From Candidatus Nanosynbacter sp. HMT-352 (GTDB lineage Bacteria > Patescibacteriota > Saccharimonadia > Saccharimonadales > Saccharimonadaceae), in assembly GCF_022819385.1 (NCBI RefSeq), contig NZ_CP089290.1:186001-250000 (forward strand): a stretch of 64,000 nt of DNA. Direction: 5' to 3'. The notes under the pieces are model-generated. The model saw only the letters and a list, made by a program, of their open reading frames with translations. It was not told the DNA's origin and did not search any database. The position numbers were made by a program, and so were the translations under genes. Shown here piece after piece: positions 59,869 through 64,000 of the stretch (positions are counted from its first letter, which is position 1; the number at the start of each line of letters is the position of its first letter).

Positions 59869-61392
59869 TTAACCTATGCTAATCTGTCTGTATTGTAGGC
59901 TTTCTGCTATATGTGGAATTTCTATGGACGCGGATCCTTCTAAATCTGCGATAGTGCGAGAAACTTTTATAACTTTAAAATAGCTGCGAGTGCTTAAGTC
60001 TAGCTTTCTGGCTGCGTTCGTCAAGAAGGTTTTTGCAGATTCTGAGATTGATGTAATTTTATCAACAGTATTGCTTGAAATATCATTGTTGTATTTGTAA
60101 CTACACTTATATCTGTCTTTCTGGATAGAGTAGGCTTTATGTATCTCAGATAAAAATGTCTCTTGTTGTGATTTTGTCGACATTTTATTAGTTAATAATT
60201 TTTCATGGGGGACTCGTGAAACCGACACTGTTAGATCTATTCGATCAAGTAACGGCCCTGATAATCTTTTTTGATAATTGAGAATTTGATTTTGTGAGCA
60301 TATGCAAGTTTTTTCTGGATCTCCAAGAAATCCACAAGGGCAAGGATTCATTGTGGCTACTAATAAGAAATTGGCAGGGAAGTTGAATTTACCATTTGCA
60401 CGACTGACGGTAATTTCGTGATCTTCTAAGGGTTGACGAAGTGATTCAAGCACAGTGCGTGGATATTCGAGTAGCTCATCGAGAAATAGGACACCTCTAT
60501 GAGCTAAACTGATTTCTCCTGGCTGCACTTTTGATCCTCCGCCAATAATAGATGCTCTACTTGCGGTGTGGTGTGGTGATCTGAACGGTCTATCTACTAT
60601 GGGATTGTTTATTATAGTGTGCTCTCCAAGACTGTGAAGTTTTGTCACTTCTACTATTTCATCCTCTGATAGGGCTGGTAATAGATTCTTCAGAGATTTT
60701 GCCAACATAGTTTTTCCTGATCCCGGAGGACCGGACAATAAAATATTATGTCTTCCGGCAACGGCTATTTGAATCGCTCTTTTTGCTTGTTCTTGTCCGT
60801 AGATGTCGTCGATGATTGGAGTATTTTTATGATTGCGAGATATATTTTTTATTGATGATCTGTCTATTGGCTTAATGATCTTTTCTTTTTTGAGATGTAA
60901 GAAGAGTGATTTTAGGTTTTCTACTGGAAATACATCAACTCCAGTCACTAGTGCTGCTTGTTCGGCGTTTTGGGCTGGCACGTATACCGATTTAATTTTT
61001 TGGTTTTTGGCTACTTCGGCTGTAATAATTGCTGATCGTATTGGACGTAGACTGCCGTCTAGTGCTAATTCACCTGCAAAAACCGCATCGTTTATGTCGC
61101 CTTGGTTGAGCGTGCCACTGATGCATAAAATAGATAAGGCAATGGGGAGATCAAAGTGAGATCCGTCTTTTGGTAACTCTGCCGGTGCTAAGTTGATGAT
61201 TATTTTTCCTTTCGGAAAATCTAGGGAAGAGTTTTTTATTGCACTACGTACCCGATCTCTAGACTCATCGATGGCCTTATTACCCATTCCGACGATTTGT
61301 AGACTAGGAAGCCCTTTTGACATATCTCCCTCAACTTCGATGATTTGTCCACTAAATCCGTAGGGTGTAGCTGAAATAACTCTACTAATCAT
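59869..61392 (-). CDS. comM: ComM-type AAA+ helicase (YifB/Mg-chelatase-like)
   Basis: 507 residues: N-terminal Lon-protease-like domain (GLPSLQIVGMGNKAIDESRD), AAA+ core with Walker A LSGPPGSGKTMLAKSL and Walker B GVLFLDELLEYPR, then the Cys cluster MNPCPCGFLGDPEKTCIC and a lid domain ending DLEGSASIEIPHIAESLQYR. ComM drives branch migration in natural transformation. With pilT, pilB and the pilins in this window it supports DNA uptake ability. Confidence 0.95.
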   Translation of the reverse strand: MISRVISATPYGFSGQIIEVEGDMSKGLPSLQIVGMGNKAIDESRDRVRSAIKNSSLDFPKGKIIINLAPAELPKDGSHFDLPIALSILCISGTLNQGDINDAVFAGELALDGSLRPIRSAIITAEVAKNQKIKSVYVPAQNAEQAALVTGVDVFPVENLKSLFLHLKKEKIIKPIDRSSIKNISRNHKNTPIIDDIYGQEQAKRAIQIAVAGRHNILLSGPPGSGKTMLAKSLKNLLPALSEDEIVEVTKLHSLGEHTIINNPIVDRPFRSPHHTASRASIIGGGSKVQPGEISLAHRGVLFLDELLEYPRTVLESLRQPLEDHEITVSRANGKFNFPANFLLVATMNPCPCGFLGDPEKTCICSQNQILNYQKRLSGPLLDRIDLTVSVSRVPHEKLLTNKMSTKSQQETFLSEIHKAYSIQKDRYKCSYKYNNDISSNTVDKITSISESAKTFLTNAARKLDLSTRSYFKVIKVSRTIADLEGSASIEIPHIAESLQYRQISIG

Positions 61393-61458
61393 GAATCTAT
61401 TAAAACATAAGCATGTAGATTTTTGAATGAGATAGAGATATAATATGAATCGATATGT

Positions 61459-61862
61459 GGGGCTGATATAGCTTTAGACAATTGGACCTTATCATGACAT
61501 TCTGCGAGCCGACGATACGCGTAACGTATATTTTTTAGATGCAAACTTTGTTGCAAAAGCAAAGTCATTCGTAGCGAGCGCTTTCGCTCCTAAGATGGCC
61601 TTTGCGCCAATCGCTGCCTAATTTTTAGCGATCATCCTTGTATTGTGGCAACAGTCAATATCTAAGGGTGTTATATCTATGTTGCTTGCTATATATTTGG
61701 AAGTAGCGGATATGTAGGACTTTTACTACGTAACGGAACTCGGTTTTCTTGGTTTATTTTAAATCCGAGTAGCGTTATTAAATAAATTTAGATAAGCCTA
61801 TGCTCGTAGACGAATGTTGTGATACCAGTTGGACCCGGGGGCAGTACCCGGCAGCTCCACCA
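61459..61862 (+). ncRNA. ssrA: tmRNA
   Basis: 404 nt. Acceptor GGGGCTG pairs with CAGCTCC followed by ACCA, with the G-U pair at position 3 that marks alanine charging; the T arm lies in GGACCCGGGGGCAGTACCCGGC. The tag frame starts at GCA AAC TTT GTT (about 61540) and ends at GCTGCCTAA, encoding 26 residues ending FAPIAA, longer than most bacterial tags. TATAAT 61439-61444 is the promoter. It rescues stalled ribosomes. Confidence 0.92.
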
Positions 61863-61875
61863 GATAGATTAGATT

Positions 61876-61905
61876 AAAAGTCAGCCTTATCGCTGGCTTT
61901 ATTTA
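61876..61905 (+). terminator. tmRNA terminator
   Basis: AAAGTCAGC pairs with GCTGGCTTT (one U-G pair), loop about 61885-61891, followed by ATTTATG. Confidence 0.75.
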
Positions 61906-61936
61906 TGTTAAAGAGTAGAATTTATCTTTAAGATAG

Positions 61937-61969
61937 AAAAACAACCACCTGCGAGTAGTGGTTGTTTTC
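61937..61969. terminator. second hairpin terminator downstream of ssrA
   Basis: AAACAACCAC (about 61939-61949) and GTGGTTGTTT (61958-61967), perfect stem with A-run and T-run on both sides. Confidence 0.7.
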
Positions 61970-62772
61970 AAAAAAGTGGAGTTTTACAATTTCTTTTTAT
62001 TTTTGGCTTCTGTATAACTTTTTTATTCAGAAGCTACCCCTATAATAAGCTATATAAATGCTTATGTCAACAATATTTTTGTAAAAAGTTGAGTAAAAAA
62101 TACCACACATTTTATAATCTTCTTTCTAATTTTTGCAGCTGTTTTTCTAATGACTTTTACTATGAAGTTACATGTCAGAGACTGGTGCTTATTTGATGGT
62201 CTTTTTTATGTATATCACAAATTAAATTGCCGTACATTTTCTAGGATTTTTTAACTGAAACGTAAAGGATGGCTCTGTGTACTACGAATAAACTTTATGC
62301 TTTCGTTTTGTAATTTTTAATTAAGACTGCTGTATAGCATTTGATATATAGGATTTAATATGCATACTGATGCTTGTATGTTCTTGTAATAATATAAAAA
62401 ATAATTTTGTTAAGTTTGCTATAGTGCGACAATGAAAGTGAACAGAGTTTTATAAATCGGGTAGTAGAGACTACTATTTTATCGCGGTTTCGAGTACTAG
62501 ACGTTAGTCTGATATTGACTGTACGAACCTATTTTTGTGGCAATGTTTGGATGACAGGCAACCATAGGTTAGTCGTGTAATTGGGCGGTCGCTAAATCGA
62601 CGATATCTTCATTGAATGGTGTGCAATCTGTGCTAGATAATACTTAAAAATGACAAGCTTGTTGTAAAATACACAGATAGCCATAAAGCGATAAGAGAAT
62701 AATTAACAGATGATAATTTTAACAACATTAAAAAATAGGTGAAAATTACAATACTTTTTGACCGAGTAATAG
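61970..62772. other. gene-free AT-rich stretch with local hairpins
   Basis: About 800 bp with no credible frame. It includes GCTTCTG/CAGAAGC (about 62009-62031), and between 62455 and 62640 a less AT-rich patch with TAGTAG-AGA-CTACTA, AACCTA...TAGGTT and GTCG...CGAC pairs, which could be part of an RNA. No convincing promoter was found for that patch. Confidence 0.5.
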
Positions 62773-62801
62773 TTGACATCTAAATAGGGCTATGCTAGTA
62801 T
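62773..62801 (+). promoter_or_regulatory. consensus promoter of a structured RNA
   Basis: TTGACA 62773-62778, 17-bp spacer ending TGC, TAGTAT 62796-62801 (extended -10). Confidence 0.75.
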
Positions 62802-62807
62802 AAGGGT

Positions 62808-63130
62808 AAGCTTTTAGAAAAACAAAAAAGCAAAAATACATTAACAATAAATTTTATATAAAGCCACATTTTGCGTATAAATCGACGGACAGTTGGCTGC
62901 ATGATTTTTATAATGACGCAGCCAATGCTCCGCCTTTACAATATTTCGCAAATTGTAAAAGCGTTGAGCGCGCGGTTAGTACCGCATACATCCAGTTAAT
63001 CCTCGTTAAAGAACTAGCGATGAAAGTCCTGGATGTATGCAGAGGAACACTGCAAGGATGCTCCTTAATTAAGGAGCGGTCAAATCGCCTCGAGCGGTAA
63101 TAGGCAAGTAGCACCCGCGCCTAATAGTTA
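62808..63130 (+). ncRNA. large structured RNA candidate, family unknown
   Basis: About 320 nt without a frame, downstream of a consensus promoter. Perfect inverted repeats in order: TTGGCTGC/GCAGCCAA (about 62892-62924), TTTACAAT/ATTGTAAA (about 62935-62958), CATACATCCAG/CTGGATGTATG (11 bp, about 62986-63039) and GCTCCTTAATTAAGGAGC (about 63060-63077). The 3' part is GC-rich compared with the flanks. No known family is recognised; end near the T-run at 63130-63136. Confidence 0.55.
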
Positions 63131-63208
63131 TTTTTTATCGGCGGATGGTTTGTGTCTATATGCTATAGTATTATCGCTCAGGCTTCTTGTGTATAGTATG
63201 ATGTGAGT

Positions 63209-63580
63209 ATGGGGATGAAGATAATTAGTTTTATAGCGTTGGTTGCATTGATTTTGACTGCGGTTATTTTGAACGCAACAAACCCGAGTTCTGCTGGTCC
63301 GTTTGGGATTTTAGCGTTTTTTGTATGTTTGTATGTGCTATTTATCTGTCTAACTTATGTAGTATTTTTAACATCGGAGCGAATAGCTGCGAAATTTTTT
63401 AATTTCAAGAATAGTCGCAATGAATCTAAGTATAAGACGTATTATTATTCTACTGTAATCTCTCTTGCTCCAGTTATTTATGTGGGTATGCAATCGATGG
63501 GAGATGTTGGGATTTTTGAGATATTATTACTTGGTGTGTTTGAATTGCTGGCGTGTTTTTTTATACATAAAAGATACTAA
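63209..63580 (+). CDS. polytopic membrane protein
   Basis: 123 residues with four predicted helices (about 4-22, 30-55, 78-95, 100-117), family unknown. TATAGT at 63192-63197 gives a nearly leaderless transcript; the ATG at 63209 is taken, with GTG 63203 as an alternative only 5 nt after the -10 box. Confidence 0.72.
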   Translation: MGMKIISFIALVALILTAVILNATNPSSAGPFGILAFFVCLYVLFICLTYVVFLTSERIAAKFFNFKNSRNESKYKTYYYSTVISLAPVIYVGMQSMGDVGIFEILLLGVFELLACFFIHKRY

Positions 63581-63634
63581 TCCCGTCCTGAATGTAGTCG
63601 TGTATTTTAAGTAGTTACGTGGTACAATATATTT

Positions 63635-64000
63635 ATGAATCCCGAACTGCCACAAGTTAATAGGACTCCTGAGGTGCAGCCACAAAATATAGGTGGCGGT
63701 GAGTATAATGTAGAAAATACATCATTAAATCCTGAAGTCGGAAGAGAATCCGAGCAGTCACTTGGTGCTGGGGTTGAACAATATAACAATATCCCCGTGG
63801 CTTTGCCTGTTGATAATACTACAACAGTTCCTTTATCTCAATCTCAAAACGACGCTCAAAGTACGAATCAGCCGGGGGTAGTAGCTGATGATGATACTCC
63901 TCTGGTGGCAGCGGATGAAGACTTGATAGAAAGAGAGTGGGTGGATAAAGTTAAAAAGATTATAGCTTTAACAAAAGATAATCCTTATGAGAGGAATAGA
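63635..64000 (+). CDS. hypothetical protein, 5' part only
   Basis: 122 codons are in the window and the frame is open to the last base. It starts MNPELPQVNRTPEVQPQN; the first 90 residues are low-complexity, rich in Pro, Glu, Asn, Thr and Asp, followed by a conserved-looking helical segment EDLIEREWVDKVKKIIALTK, DNPYERNR. This ending resembles a short protein I associate with Saccharibacteria genomes, function unknown. TACAAT 63623-63628 lies 6 nt before the ATG (leaderless). Confidence 0.75.
   Translation, partial: MNPELPQVNRTPEVQPQNIGGGEYNVENTSLNPEVGRESEQSLGAGVEQYNNIPVALPVDNTTTVPLSQSQNDAQSTNQPGVVADDDTPLVAADEDLIEREWVDKVKKIIALTKDNPYERNR

Noticed and set aside
63019..63031. GCGATGAAAGTC, reminiscent of group II intron domain V
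   Set aside because: No AGC triad stem, no reverse transcriptase and no intron boundaries nearby.
62908..63114. 68-codon minus-strand frame in the ssrA-downstream gap
   Set aside because: It runs through perfect inverted repeats, has no promoter or ribosome site, and its composition is unlike proteins; the RNA reading is better.
1..64000. CRISPR arrays, insertion sequences, rRNA operons
   Set aside because: No regularly spaced repeats, transposase genes or rRNA sequence were seen.
1..64000. Alternative genetic code (UGA as Gly, as in Gracilibacteria)
   Set aside because: Genes such as mutM and pilM end at UGA at the expected protein ends, and no gene needs UGA read through.

Overview
The window looks like a piece of a Saccharibacteria (TM7, Patescibacteria/CPR) chromosome. 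The evidence is the gene set and style: tightly packed small-genome housekeeping genes, a compact type IV pilus locus, a sortase, a threonyl-tRNA synthetase without TGS domain, RNase J, a YhgE-like exporter, no outer-membrane genes, and UGA used as a normal stop (so not a code-25 Gracilibacterium). The lineage call is inference from the sequence alone.

Layout: 1-6.7 kb, end of rpoD, a P-loop kinase, polA, mutM, holA. 6.7-15.5 kb, rpsT, a degenerate DHH-like protein, truB, rpsO, a sortase, pnp, two paralogous membrane proteins with near-identical N-termini, and a uracil-DNA glycosylase lacking Fe-S cysteines. 15.5-26.3 kb, an Rrf2-type regulator with a nonsense-interrupted YhgE exporter, RNase J, ftsK, rpsF-ssb-rpsR, efp, tlyA, ychF. 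26.3-40.8 kb, a 994-residue secreted protein followed by a complete type IV pilus cluster (pilM, pilN, pilO, pilB, pilT, pilC, pilins, pilD). 40.8-46.9 kb, xer recombinase, ndk, two tRNAs each fused to a downstream gene, a GT2 glycosyltransferase, nrdR with an NrdR-box-like palindrome, and an unlisted 41-residue gene.

46,900-53,073 holds the most interesting object: an integrated filamentous phage (inovirus). It is bounded by 50-bp direct repeats of the 3' half of tRNA-Val(GAC), giving a unit of about 6.1 kb. All but one gene lie on the minus strand, in an order closely resembling that of Ff phages: a 68-residue possible ssDNA-binding protein, a pVIII-like coat protein, four more tiny one-helix proteins, a 550-residue adsorption protein, a pVI-like hydrophobic protein, a Zot/pI ATPase, a GC-rich hairpin intergenic region, an HUH replication protein and a tyrosine integrase. 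There is no secretin, which fits a monoderm host; the host's own type IV pilus is a plausible receptor.

53.1-64 kb: thrS, miaA, an HTH protein, an MBL-fold protein, rpmB, an M50 protease, a candidate 6S-like RNA, rnpB, rplT-rpmI-infC (infC apparently starting at AUU), comM, tmRNA with a long tag, then about 1.3 kb without genes that carries at least one strongly promoted, highly structured RNA candidate, and two small proteins, the last one cut by the window edge.

Across the window many first genes of operons have a TATAAT-like -10 box 5-11 nt before the ATG, which implies widespread leaderless mRNAs; internal operon genes carry ordinary Shine-Dalgarno sites.
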